Of a stretch of DNA of 64,000 nt, positions 24,119-36,080 are shown one piece after another; position 1 is the first letter of the stretch; every line of letters begins with the position of its first letter. The DNA comes from Anisodus tanguticus. Taxonomy: Eukaryota > Streptophyta > Magnoliopsida > Solanales > Solanaceae. The DNA lies in contig CM067555.1 of NCBI GenBank assembly GCA_034509755.1, positions 3,914,142-3,978,141 of the forward strand, given 5' to 3'. Both the position numbers and the translations under genes were made by a program. The notes beneath the pieces are model-generated. The model was not told the DNA's origin. It searched no databases and saw only the letters and a list, made by a program, of their open reading frames with translations.

Positions 24119-24343
24119 TGTTAAGATAATTATGGGGCAATCCCATAGTTATATTCAATCATCATTACTCATGAATATTGTAATAACTTTGTAATCAATT
24201 GTAATCCCATTAATTAGGATGATTATAAATTAGTATCATCTAATTTAGGTTAATTAGATAGGTCTTCCTTTATTGTATTAGGATACCTTTGTATATATAT
24301 TTTACCATTGGAATGAAATCACTCAAGGAATCAATTTCCCTCA
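24119..24343 (+). repeat. 5' LTR of copia element 2
   Basis: A 225-bp direct repeat of 28881-29106 with about ten scattered differences, starting TG and ending CA. Confidence 0.93.
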
Positions 24344-24357
24344 TGGTATCAAGAGCC
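24344..24357 (+). other. Primer binding site of copia element 2
   Basis: TGGTATCAAGAGCC, complementary to the 3' end of initiator tRNA-Met, directly abuts the LTR. Confidence 0.9.
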
Positions 24358-24637
24358 AAAAATATTTTTCCCTAAATTTTTTTCCCTCACCTATCTTAGC
24401 CGATTTTTTCCTTGCTTTTTTAGGCCAACACTAAAACAAAACCCTAGGGTTTTCTAAAAAAACCCTAACACTAAACCACTTCAACCCAAACCCTAAAATA
24501 CACCCCCACCCGTCGGCTCCTCTCTTTCTCCCTTTTCAACCCTAGCCAACAATTGGGGTTCTCCACGTTAATTCCACCAAACACAACAACATTCTCTTCT
24601 TCTTTTGGTCTTATTTTATTTGTTACGTGGAGAAACT

Positions 24638-27600
24638 ATGGCCGAAAAACAAAACTTTCATCCTGCTCTTGCCGTTAATAACGTCAAGAACTTTATTTCT
24701 ATAATATTTGAAATGAAAAAAGGGCAATACACCTCTTGGGCGGAATTGTTCAAAATTCATTGTCGCGCTTATGAGGTAATAGACATATCATCCCTTCCGT
24801 GTCATCATCGGACACCCCTGCGGTGGACAAAAAGCTATGGTCTCATTTAGATGCTATAGCCCTTCAATGGATTTATGACACTATATCAAACGATCTTTTA
24901 CATACCATACTAGAGCCAAACTCTACGGCTCAACATGCGTGGGAACGTTTACAAAATATATTTCAAGATAACAAACTTAGGGCTGTATATCTTGAACACC
25001 AATTTACTAATGTTAAATTGAATGATTTCTCCAACGTTTCCGCCTATTGTCAAGAATTGAAGGTGCTCGTAGATAACCTATCAAACGTTGGTTCGCCAGT
25101 AACAAATCAACGGTTGGTTCTTCAGTTGATTACAGGGTTGAATGAACAGTATGATGGAGTTACTACATTCATTCAGCAGAGTAATCTGTTGCCTCCTTTC
25201 CCGTTCGAGGTTGATTCTCGAGGAAACATGGAAAGCAAAACATGCATCCTCTAGAGCAGCCACCACCGGAATTGCTCTCGTCTCCACCAATTCATTTTTC
25301 GCAGATTTTCAGCCACAAAAATTTGGTTCGGGTGGAAATGGAAATCACAACAATAATGGAAAAAAATGGGGTTCAAACCGTAACAATAACAAAGGAAAAA
25401 TAATGGTAGAAAGGGACGAGGTAATAGAGGTGGCCAACCAGCAGACGACAACAACCAGTCCGGGCAGTGGCGGCCCAACCAGCAAATCAGCAACCATTAG
25501 GGGCTGTACCCACCGTGGGCATGTGCCCTACATTGGACTACCTCACCATGCCCATACTTAACTTCATCATGGGCCAGGCACTTATCTTCAAACCGACAGC
25601 CCGAAATTTTAGGTTCTCGCTTACAACATGCATTTGCAGCCCATGCAATATCTTCTGTAGGCTATGCTCCAACTGATATTGAACAAGCCATGAACAATAT
25701 GAATCTGAATGTTCCAGATGAGTCGTGGTATATGGATACAGGGGCAACATCTCATATGATGACATCTCAAGGTAATCTCTCGTCTTATTTTAATATGAGC
25801 AGTAATAAAAATATTGTTGTCGGCAGTGGGCAGGAAATTCCAATTCATGGTATTGGTCAGGTAAAACTACCCCCTCCACACCTACCATTATATTTGAAAT
25901 AAGTCTTACATGCACCAAAACTGATTAAAAACATGATATATGTTCGATGTTTTACAATTGACAACATCGGGGATCCACTAATGAGATGTAATAGTACGTG
26001 GGACTTGTATCCCATCACCACTGTTTCCAACAATCGCATGACCAAACCATCAACCTTTGCAACCATTTCTCCTATTATATGGCATAATCGGTTGGGACAC
26101 CCAGGAGCACCAGTTTTTAATAATCTTAGAAAGAATAAATTATTTTCTTGTAACAAACTTTTGGACTCTTCTTTTTGCCAAACTTGTGTGTTTGGAAAGC
26201 ATGTTAAGCTTCCTTTTGCATCATCTACTTCTCATACCCTTATGCCATTTGATCTTTTACACTGTGATTTATGGACATCACCAGTTTTGAGTTCTGCAAG
26301 TCATAAATACTATATGCTCATTTTAGATGATTATTCAAATTTTCTGTGGACATTTCCCTTAGGACATAAATCACAAACCTACACCATTTTAAAATAATTT
26401 AGTGTTTTTATCAAAACTCAATTTGACAAATCCATCAAATGTTTTCAATGTGACAATGGGGGGGGGGGGGGGGATTCATAAATGGCCAATTTAATGATTT
26501 TTGTCACCAAAATGGGATGTCTTTGCGTCATTCATGTACACGTAATGCACTTCAAATGGCCACATATCTTTTAAATATTCTTTCTAGTAAACTACTCTCC
26601 AATGTGTCCCCTAGACAAATGTTGTATCATCGTCTCCCATCTTTTACACATTTGAGGGTGTTTGTATTTTCCTTTGTTTCCGTCCACAACCATTAACAAA
26701 TTGCAAGCTCGTTCCACTCCTTGTGTGTTTTTGGGATACCCACAAAATCATAGGGGATATAAATGTTATGATATGATGAATGGGAAAATTATTATATCTC
26801 GTCATGTAGTTTTTTCATGAGTCTACATTCCCGTTTACTAAATTTCATGTGGCATCCTCACATTCATATGATTTTTTGGACAACGGAATACATCTAATTT
26901 TACACCACCATCTCAATACCCAAAATCAGATGGGACCTACCCAACAAAACCCCCAAAATGTCTCGGCCCAACCACAAAATAGGACTGGACCAGTCCACGG
27001 ATCAGAGGCCACAATCTTTTTACCGATGGTCTCGGCCTAGTCCATTTTCAGTGGAAGCCAGGCCCAAGTGAGGGAGCCCATTGCTACCTCACTCGTAAAC
27101 CAAGCTAGCCCAATAACCCGTGCATTAACCCAGCCCAATAACCCAACAGTAACCCAATTTCAACCACATTCTTACTTGGGCCAAATTACCACATCTCGGC
27201 CCAATGCCATACCCGAGACCCCTAATACCCAACCGATGATAACACAACCTCGGACCATTGAAACCCATGCCACGCATGAGATTTTTTGGACCAAACATCA
27301 TTTTCACTTACTATATTCGATCCAACCATCACCTCTACCAAAAAATCCCGAAGCAGCCCTATCAGACCCGAATTGGAAAGCTGTCATGTTAGACGAAATT
27401 AATGCTCTTATTAAAAATAAGACGTGGGAATTAGTGCCCCGTCAATCTAATGTGAACATAATTAGGTCTATGTGGGTTTTTTGCCATAAAAAGAATTCTG
27501 ATGGCTCATTTGTGAACTACAAAGCTCGTCTTGTTGGTGATGGCATGTATCAATATGTTGGAGTGGATTGTGGTGAAACTTTTAGTTCGGTGGTTAAGCC

Positions 27601-28868
27601 AGCAACTATCCAGACTGTTCTTAGCCTGGCACTGTCAAAATTCTCGATCATTCATCAGTTAGATGTCAAGAATGCATTCTTACATGACCATTTTCATGAG
27701 ATAGTTTACATGTACCAGTTGTTGGGTTTCCGAGACTCTACACATTCAGATTATGTTTTCCTGCTGAAAAAATCCTTATATGGTTTGAAACAGGCTCCAC
27801 GGGCATGGTATAACAGGTTTGCAGGTTTTGTATCCACAATTGGTTTCTCACACAACAAGTCTGATCAGTCATTATTCATTTATAAGAAGGGAAGTGACAT
27901 CACGTATATCCTCCTATATGTAGATGACATCATTCTCATGGCCTCATCTACATCACTTCACCGGTCTATTATGTCCCTTCTCGCAATAGAATTTGCGATG
28001 AAGGATTTGAGTCCTTTAAATTATTTTTTTGGGCATTGTTGTAACTCAATATGCAGGTGGTCTATTTCTAAATCAAAAGAAATACGCCGTGGAGATCATT
28101 GACAAAGCAGGTATGTCCTCCTGCAAACCATCACACACTCCGGTGGATACAAAGGCCAAATTGAGTAACGGTATAGGGACTCCATACAGTGATCCAATAC
28201 ACTACCGCAGTCTAGCAGGGTCCTTGAAGTACCTCACTTTCACGAGACCTGATATCTCCTACGCAGTTCAGAAATTGTGTTTACATATGCATGATTCGAA
28301 AGAGGAACATATGGGGGCTCTCAAGAGGATTCTGCGGTACATCAAGGGTACTATTCATTTTGGACTGCATTTGTATAAGTCCTCCATCTCGAATCTCGAA
28401 TCTTATACAGATGCGGATTAGGGAGGTTGCCCGGACACACGACGTTCCACCTCTGGTTATTGTATGTTTTTGGGAGATAATCTGATTTCATGGTCATCCA
28501 AACGATAGCCAACATTGTCTCGGTCGAGCGTCGAGACAGAATACCGAGGGGTAGCCAATGTGGTTGCTGAATCATGTTGGCTCCGTAATTTTCTCTTAGA
28601 GCTCCATTGTCTGATTGAAAAGGCAACCGTGGTTTATTATGATAATGTGAGTGCGATATACTTATCCGGTAATCATGTTCAGCATTAACGCAAAAAACAC
28701 ATCGAAATGGATATATTATTTGTCCGAGAAAAGGTTGCACGTGGACAAGTCCGTGTTCTCCATGTACCGTCCCGTTATCAGATTGCTGACATTTTCACCA
28801 AAGGTCTTCCACGCGTACTATTTGATGATTTTTGGGACAGTCTCAGCATACGAGAACCTCCCGCTATG
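24638..28868 (+). pseudogene. Broken gag-pol of copia element 2
   Basis: Gag begins at ATG 24638 (MAEKQNFHPALAVNNVKNF) and shifts frame near 24790. Protease has WYMDTGATSHMM (25726-25761). The pre-integrase zinc region (WHNRLGHPGAP, FCQTCVFGKHVKLPF) ends at a stop near 26397. The integrase core is largely deleted around 26460-26550, where a run of about 16 G occurs. RT lies in 27068-28102 with DPNWKAVMLDEINAL, LDVKNAFLHDH and YVDDIILM (about 27918-27940), then a frame change near 28025. RNase H has RPDISYAVQKL and YTDAD, a stop at 28419-28421, and runs to about 28868. It cannot support its own movement. Confidence 0.92.
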
Positions 28869-28880
28869 ATTGCGGGGGAC

Positions 28881-29106
28881 TGTTAAGATAATTATGGGGC
28901 AATCCCATAATTATCTCCAATCATCATTACTCATGAATATTGTAATATCTTTGTAATCAATTGTAATCACATTAATTAGGATGATTGTAAATTTGTATCA
29001 GCTAGTTTAGGCTAATTGATATGTCTTCCTTTATTCTATTATGATACCTTTGTATATATATATATTACCATTAGAATGAAATCACTCAAGGAATTAATTT
29101 CCCTCA
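28881..29106 (+). repeat. 3' LTR of copia element 2
   Basis: Preceded by the purine tract TGCGGGGGAC and followed by the ATAAT target duplication. Confidence 0.93.
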
Positions 29107-29111
29107 ATAAT

Positions 29112-31890
29112 AATTTAAATATTTAGGTGAAATCTCGAATTTGAGTCTCGTCGGTTCTTTTATAACAACTTAAATATTTAGGTGAAATCTAGTTTTGAGT
29201 CTCATAATCGCATCAACAAAAAATATTTTGCAAGAATTAGGCGTTTGGGCACAGATCGAAAATAAATAAATAAAGTTTTTTATATTTAACATTTTTGAAA
29301 AATTTTAGAGAACACAATTTAATACATTGAACTAGATAAGCAAGAGATGTATTATGGTGCCAATTATGTGCAAGGATCATCTTGGAAGTGCATTATTGGT
29401 CATGTCCTGCCAAAATTATGCGTCTAACACATAACAACCTACAATTATGAGAACATTGAACACCTTAGAAATTTGATCTCATGTTTATTAACTTCTAGCA
29501 TTATAGGCCTTCTTAGTTGCCACTAGTTGTTTAATTATTAGCACATAATTATTTAGTACTTGAGATAATGACAAGTCATAGAATCTCTTATGAAATAGGG
29601 CCATAGTCCTTGTGTACACATTAGAGAATTTACATGTGAGTTCAAGCGTTCCCATTGGATACTGATGTGATTAAAGAATTACTTAAAATGTTTAGAGAAA
29701 AAATTACTACTAAAATACATGAATTAACTACGGCCACATTTTGACGTTGAACAACAAAATTCATCGCTGATTCTATTTAGTGATGAATTAGCGATAAATT
29801 ATCAAAATATTTGTTAGATATAAGCCTTTTAGCGACAGATTTTATACTGGATTTCTGTTTTTCTTTGTGAATAAAAACTGATATTTAATTTGGTCTTCAC
29901 CTTTGATAATCTAGATATGTGGCAATTCATACGAAGATTGGTGGAAATGTCGCTACAAAGGGGACAAATATGAAATGATTAAAACAATTATTTAAACTTA
30001 ATGAAAACGCAAATAAATTGATTTTAATTAATGAAATTGTTATTAATTGTTTTTCTGGAATAAGGATCCCCGTTGCCGTAGCTTTCCTAGATACCAGACT
30101 TCACCTACTGAAAGGTCACGATAATTAAGATTAACTAATCAAATCAAACAATTAGGAGTATCAGTTAAAAATATAATTTGATTAAAATATGTGTCATAAT
30201 CATAGACATCCAGGTGGTGTAAATAATTGAAGAATAAAATTTCAAGTGAAAGAGTTAAAATAGCTCATTTTCAAGAGAACCGATTATATAGAAACCCACC
30301 AATTATTAGTATGTGACTTTATTGCATCTTTTGCGTATTGATCTTTCCCTTTCCTATTTAAATAAATTATATGTACTGACGGTATATTAAATATTTACAT
30401 AATTATAATACTTATAAAATAAATACACTTTAGTTTTTTCTGTTAAAAATTAATTAGTAATATGGTTAATAATTAACCTACTATCATAGATTATATATAT
30501 TTTCTACTCTGTTATTTTATATGACTTAAATCTTTGAGTATTTATTTAAGAAGAAGTGTGAAGGAGATATTTAATAAAGACTAAATTAAGGGTCTATTTT
30601 TATCACTTTTTTAGGGAACTTTTGTAATTTTTTAATTTTCTTATAGAGTTGTGCTTGTTTATTAAACAACAATTGTGAATTTTTTATTGTCATTTTATGC
30701 TTAGTCATTTTCAATTAGGTAATGGCGGCACAGACTTTATTTAGATTTGTTCTTGTTTTATATATTTATATTTACCACCCAAATGGGAGAAACATATATA
30801 GTTGTATCATGCATCACATTTTGTACTGTCATATTAAGACATTTCTGATTTTTCAGGCCTTTATTACTCTTATGTTTATATATACTTTCTAGAAAAATTC
30901 AAATTACATATCCTATTTAATTTTAATTCAAACATATATTATATAGCGTGTGAAATGGACAAGTGTGAGCTATTTACATGTATAATTTAAGTCAAGAGTA
31001 CTAATTTTAATTACTGGAGCATTTATTTTGGTTGTGAATTTTTAATTCCGTTAAATCATGTCATGTAAACATTATCATAATAATAAAAACGGGAATATAC
31101 CTAGGGCCAATATTTATGACTTCTAATTTGGGGTTGCCAATTAACCAAGATAGGAACATTTATTATAATGTGTTAAATATATAATATACACACAATACAC
31201 ATGTGTATATTGTCTTGGATTTTGCTCCATAAGTGGCTCTCGGTTTTACAGATTTAGATATATTGTGTGTATATTGTATATTTAACATAATGTCTAGATG
31301 AAATGAGAAGATGAAAAAACATAATGTGAAGTCAACAAATTCTAAAGAATGAATTTATAGTTTGGTCTTGAACTTTCATCTACTTGATCCAATTGATACA
31401 AGGGTTAGTATCTCATCTAAAAAAAAATGGACAAAAAAGAATCTCTAAAAAGTTAACTTGAATAGGTTTAATTTAGCACAAAATTGCAGCAAACAATTAA
31501 TTGAAATTAAGCTACTACCAAATGTTTCGCATATTTGCTTTCAAGACCAATATGGGTGCAACGCAAAACTTTTGCGTGCATGGTTCCACCTAGGGCTGGC
31601 CAGTGGGCCGGGACCGCCCGACCCCGACCCGACCCGTCCTTCCGCCCCAGTCGAACTTAAACCTTATCTTTTTTGTTATTTTTGGGATTTTTCTAATTAT
31701 TTTCAACCCCTATTTAAATTTATATTGTTTTTAGTACATATTGAGAAATTAGAAAATTCTTGTTAATTGCATGTTTCTACAACAACATGCCATATAATCT
31801 CACATAATTGTATATTTCTAAGAATTGAAATTCTTGAAGGTAATCTTATTCTTGTTCTTTATATCTTGGGGTTCTATTTTGCCGTTCTTT
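29112..31890. other. Intergenic, right copy of duplicated blocks
   Basis: No gene visible. 29375-30350 matches 7905-9280, and 30640-30880 matches 11150-11310. A long inverted repeat at 31165-31291 is described in the findings. Confidence 0.55.
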
Positions 31891-32175
31891 TACTACAAAG
31901 AATCAGTCTTTAGTTGCGACTAAAATTGCCACTGATTAGTTTGAGAGGTTGCCGCAGATATTTGTTTAGCTCGTACTATTCTCGTGGCAACTAGAGTTAA
32001 GTTGCCACAAATGGTAAGAATTTTCTTGCTGATCCAATATAAGCTTGTGTTTAAAGCTATCCGTTTTTGTGGCGACTAAATTAAGTCGCTACAAAGACGT
32101 CCTACTAAATTTTGTGGCACCTAAAGGAGTCGACACGTAAAGTCTTCACCATAGAAAATTACATTTCTTGTAGTG
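31891..32175. mobile_element. Degenerate CACTA-type MITE
   Basis: It begins TACTACAAAGAA (first base changed from C) and ends TTTCTTGTAGTG, with TTT/TTG flanks. The interior repeats TTGCGACTAAAATTGCCAC-like and GTGGCGACTAAATTAAGTCG words in both orientations, as in small CACTA derivatives. Confidence 0.65.
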
Positions 32176-32374
32176 TTGGCAGGCGATCGAGTTCGTCAAT
32201 CGATTATTGTCCGAGATGTACATCTAAGGTTCTAGAACTCTTCTTTGTTTGATTATTCAGGTACTATTTTTTATTATTCTAATTGGAATTATTTTTTACC
32301 TTCTTTAATTAATGTTATTTAATATTTCGGTGTTGTATGTGTATCTCGGAGTATATCAAGTCCGTCTTATAACT

Positions 32375-32530
32375 ATCAAGGGGTGTGGTAAGATGGATGC
32401 GATCTTTTCATGATTACTAGAGGTCTCAAGTTTGAACCCGGAGAATGAAAACCTTCCTAGTAGATAGAGTTTCCCTTTAATCAACTATACGTGGCACAAA
32501 TTTAAATTTGTATATCCAACCATTTTCCAA
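32375..32530 (+). mobile_element. SINE-like element
   Basis: A-box-like TGTGGTAAGATGGATG and B-box AAGTTTGAACCC, followed by a TTTCCCTTTAATC region. It resembles 23806-23990. Boundaries are approximate and no target duplication was confirmed. Confidence 0.45.
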
Positions 32531-32934
32531 CATCACGTGGTTAATGAAATTTAATAAGGTTAAAAAGGGTTTTGAGAGGGGTAAAACAGAACAAATTAAA
32601 CTCAAATGCTTAAAGAAGTGCAATATCACTAATTCTAATTAATTACTTGTAATTAGCTGTATTCAACCAAGAGTTTTTTAATTAGAGATGCTTTTGTCCA
32701 TTTGTATATTTGGTGAGTTTTACATTGTACCTTCCATTGGGGAATGGAAGGACCATTTCCATCCCCAAGGCCATATAGAAAGCAACAAGGTCTCATATGA
32801 GTAGATTGTCAAAGCAAACATTACTCAAAAGAACACTTTCTTTTAACAACTTAGCTGGAAAGTTTTGGCATACTTCTAAAATAATATGAAATGTCACTGC
32901 AAGCCAAGTGTAGTGGAATAATTTAGATTCCTAA

Positions 32935-33118
32935 GAGGCGGAGCTAGAGTTCTAGCTATTGGTTTGATAAAATTTAGTATCTTTGGCCAAAATCATGTGT
33001 TTATGTTAAGCAATTTAGTAAATATGTATAGATAATTTATTCATAACTCAATAAGGTATTTTTTTTTCCAGAATTCAGAACCAATAAACTTAAAATTTTT
33101 GATCCACCTTTGAATCCT
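32935..33118. mobile_element. MITE-like repeat, GGCGGAG end
   Basis: It opens AAGAGGCGGAGCTAGAG and closes TTTTTGATCCACCTTTG. Same end type as 7577-7818. Confidence 0.4.
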
Positions 33119-34346
33119 TTCGCCCTTAATTTGAGATTTCGACTTTAATAATGAAGAATTTCTTGGTAGGGAACTCTTTACCTTATTTAGTCCAAATTTG
33201 AATTAGTTATGCCAGTAAAATACACCATATACCAGATAATTAAACTAAAAAAAGATGAATGATCTATTTAGTTAGCTTTTAGATAATGAAAGATTTACGG
33301 AAGAAAAAGATGCAGTAAGTTATGACCCTTGGCTTTAATTTTGGTAGACAGCTAGATCTCACAAGTTGGAACTTGGAAGACAGTAAAAATTTCACGCTCA
33401 AAGTAGATACCAACCCCACTTTATTTCTATATATACCTAATTCCTCTCTTTGAAACAATGAGCTCATCAATTTACCTTCCTCATTAAACACCAACTCGAT
33501 CCATATTCAAACAAAAGATAGTAAAAAGAGAAAAGGTTGAGCTGTAAACTTTTGTACTTCTTGGAAATATGTGTGGGATTTGATGGATCACGTTGTAAGG
33601 TTCAAAGAACTAAAGTTTGGTCTTTTTTCATATGAAGCATGTGATTAATGAGAGTATGTAGATCTTACAAACTTTTTGGATTTTTTTTGGTACATAAAAG
33701 AGATATATGGACAAGAGTATCCTCCACGTCATAGTCAATAAAGATCGTTCTGTATTGCATTTAAGAGCGTGGCCTAACTGATAATGAAGTAGATGAATTA
33801 ATGAATATTAAAAATATGAATAGGTGATTTCTTCATATTTATCTAGACCTTAATGATCATAATTACTTGTATCTATGCTAATGGAAGATATCAAGTTAAC
33901 AAAATCATAAATTTCTTCACATACGCATGCATGTATAAAAAGTAGTACAGTACTATTTAATTAACCTCTATATACAATGTATAATTTTTCAATCCTTTGT
34001 TGGTTGTAGCTCCGCTGATAATAGCAATTACTTGATGAAATAATTGAAGTACGAAAGCTAACCCCTACACCACCTTATAGTAAAAGAAAGAAAGAAATAT
34101 CGCCCTATATGTTAATGCATATTTTAATGATATCTAAATATTTTTACACGGGTTCAAAAAGAAAGGGGAGCAAAGTGTCAACATCCAAAAGATTCAAAAC
34201 CCTAAGAAGATATCAGCTGAAATCTTCATGGAGATATAAAGTATACTCCCCTAAGTACCAACAGAAATTTTCTCTACGAGGAAAGAAGATATGCAATAAT
34301 AAAGAATAGTACAAGTACCAGCAAGATTCATTAAAGCACTCGAGGT
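33119..34346. other. Intergenic
   Basis: No gene found. 33560-33760 is the partner of 17060-17230. A few 60-65 codon frames lie in the lead-in to the copia LTR and have no coding character. Confidence 0.5.
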
Positions 34347-36080
34347 CAAGACATGTATAGAAAGAAGATGTACGAGTTACAAGAAAAGAAGATTGTCAAA
34401 GTACCAAGCCGAAATCAATTAAAGGAAGGAAGATATCTCAAGACTATTGATTGCAAAGCTGTGTATGGAAAGCAATCAATCATGAAGCTCTATCCTTATT
34501 CTTGGAAAATAGGACCTCTAATTTCTTTTTTCGAGGATCGACACTCTTAGGTTGCGTTCTCTTCAAAGTGCCGTATCAACACTATTTAAAGGCTCAACTC
34601 AAGATGAAGAAAAATATACCTTCGTCTCAACTTCTCAAGTTCTCTGCTCTACTTTTCATAAGCATTGTAATTCTGTGAGATTTATAGTGTAAGCAAAAAA
34701 GAAAGGAGATAAATAGTATAGTTGGTGAGGCATTGTATAAAAAATTACGAGAGTTTAAGTGTAGACGTTGAAGCTCCATTCAAACAAAACCTTGTACCTA
34801 ATCACCATTAAAAGAGCTTAAGAGAACACTCTTGCAATCAAATGGGACTAGACTAGGATATACATTGGATTCGAACCAGTATAATATATTATGTGTCATT
34901 TACTATACACAAGTTACTTTCTGCGTTACTTAAGTGGTAGTTGACCCAATCGCCTGATAGTCGACTACAAGTAAAAAATATTATAATTCACCCCTCTCTT
35001 GCACTTTCAATTGGTAATAGAGCTTGGTCTCACATTCTTGATTGCTTAACAGCAAGTGAGAAAAAGATCATGTCAAACCACGTTACTATTGGGGCTTTGT
35101 TTCAAGACGGCACCTCACAAACTAGACCACCTTACTTCAATGGAGAACATTTTTCTCATTGGAAGGTAAGGATGGAAACCTATATCAAATCATATGATGT
35201 GAAGATCTAGAGAGTTATCAGGTTAGGTGATATCCCCATGCCTAAAGACAAGATTGATGATAAGAAGAAAGAAAAGTCAACTTCAACCGATGAATTAGCT
35301 TCTCTAGCCGACTACACTAATGAACAAATGGCAATAATTCAAATCAATTCAAAAGCCAAAAATCTTATCTACAATGCTATTAGTGGAGAAGAATATGAAA
35401 AGATCTCCACAAGTGAAACGACTAAAGAAATGTGGGACAAACTTGAGGTCACTTATGAAGGCACAAACAAAGTTAAGGAAACCATCATCAGTCTCCTTGT
35501 TTTTTAATATGAGACTTTCAAGATAAAGGAAGGAGAAACTGTGGAAGATATGTTTGCAAGATTCAACAAAATTCTGGGAGAACTCAAGGCATCAGGAAAA
35601 GCCTTTTCCTATGTGAACAACATAAGAAAAATCCTGAGATGCTTGCCTCCTCAGTGACATGCAAAAGTTGTTGCTCTTGAAAGCATAAATCTCAAAACTC
35701 TTACATATGATGAAGTAAGAGGAGATCTAATTGCATTTCAAAAGACATATTTGAACATGACTGAACAAGATGAGAGCAAGAAAAAAAAGTAGCCTTCAAA
35801 ACCGAAATTGAGGAATTTGATGATGATATTAGAGAAGATGAAGTTGTTATGATATATAGATCTGTAGTGGAAGCTATGAGAAGATCAAGGAACAACGAAA
35901 ATGAGGATCAAGCTTTCGAAATGACAGGTCACCAAATGACCAAAACAGAAATGATGGTAAATGCTATGAATGTAAAAAATATGGACATATGTTTCTGAGT
36001 TTCCTGAATAAAAAAGGAAGCCATCCAGGAATTATCAAAAGAAAAGAGCATTCAGCAGCTGGAGTGAAGACAAAATTTCA
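34347..36080 (+). mobile_element. Copia LTR-gag fragment, tandem copy 1
   Basis: It contains the 3' part of an LTR ending near 35009 (TTGCACTTTCA), a PBS-like TGGTAATAGAGC (35012), and a gag with TRPPYFNGEHFSHWKVRM, WDKLEVTYEGT, EDMFARFNKILGELK and a zinc knuckle starting CYECKKYGHM near 35965. Several stops interrupt it (35209, 35506, 35657). Gag wording is of the plant Tork/Sirevirus type, distinct from the other copia elements here. It breaks off at AGACATGTAT, where copy 2 starts. Confidence 0.8.

Larger units (their letters stand above)
24119..29106 (+). mobile_element. Ty1/copia LTR retrotransposon with ATAAT target duplication
   Basis: The LTRs are 24119-24343 and 28881-29106 (TGTTAAGATAA...CCCTCA). 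The exact target duplication ATAAT lies at 24114-24118 and 29107-29111. The PBS TGGTATCAAGAGCC (24344-24357) follows the left LTR and the PPT TGCGGGGGAC (28871-28880) precedes the right one. The internal gag-pol is on the plus strand and damaged. Confidence 0.96.

Noticed and set aside
24605..24637. Alternative upstream start for copia 2 gag
   Set aside because: The in-frame ATG at 24638 begins the recognisable gag wording; upstream codons have no family resemblance.
31590..31650. CCTAGGGCTGGCCAGTGGGCCGGGACC, a possible hAT terminus
   Set aside because: No matching inverted end or 8-bp duplication was found within a reasonable distance.
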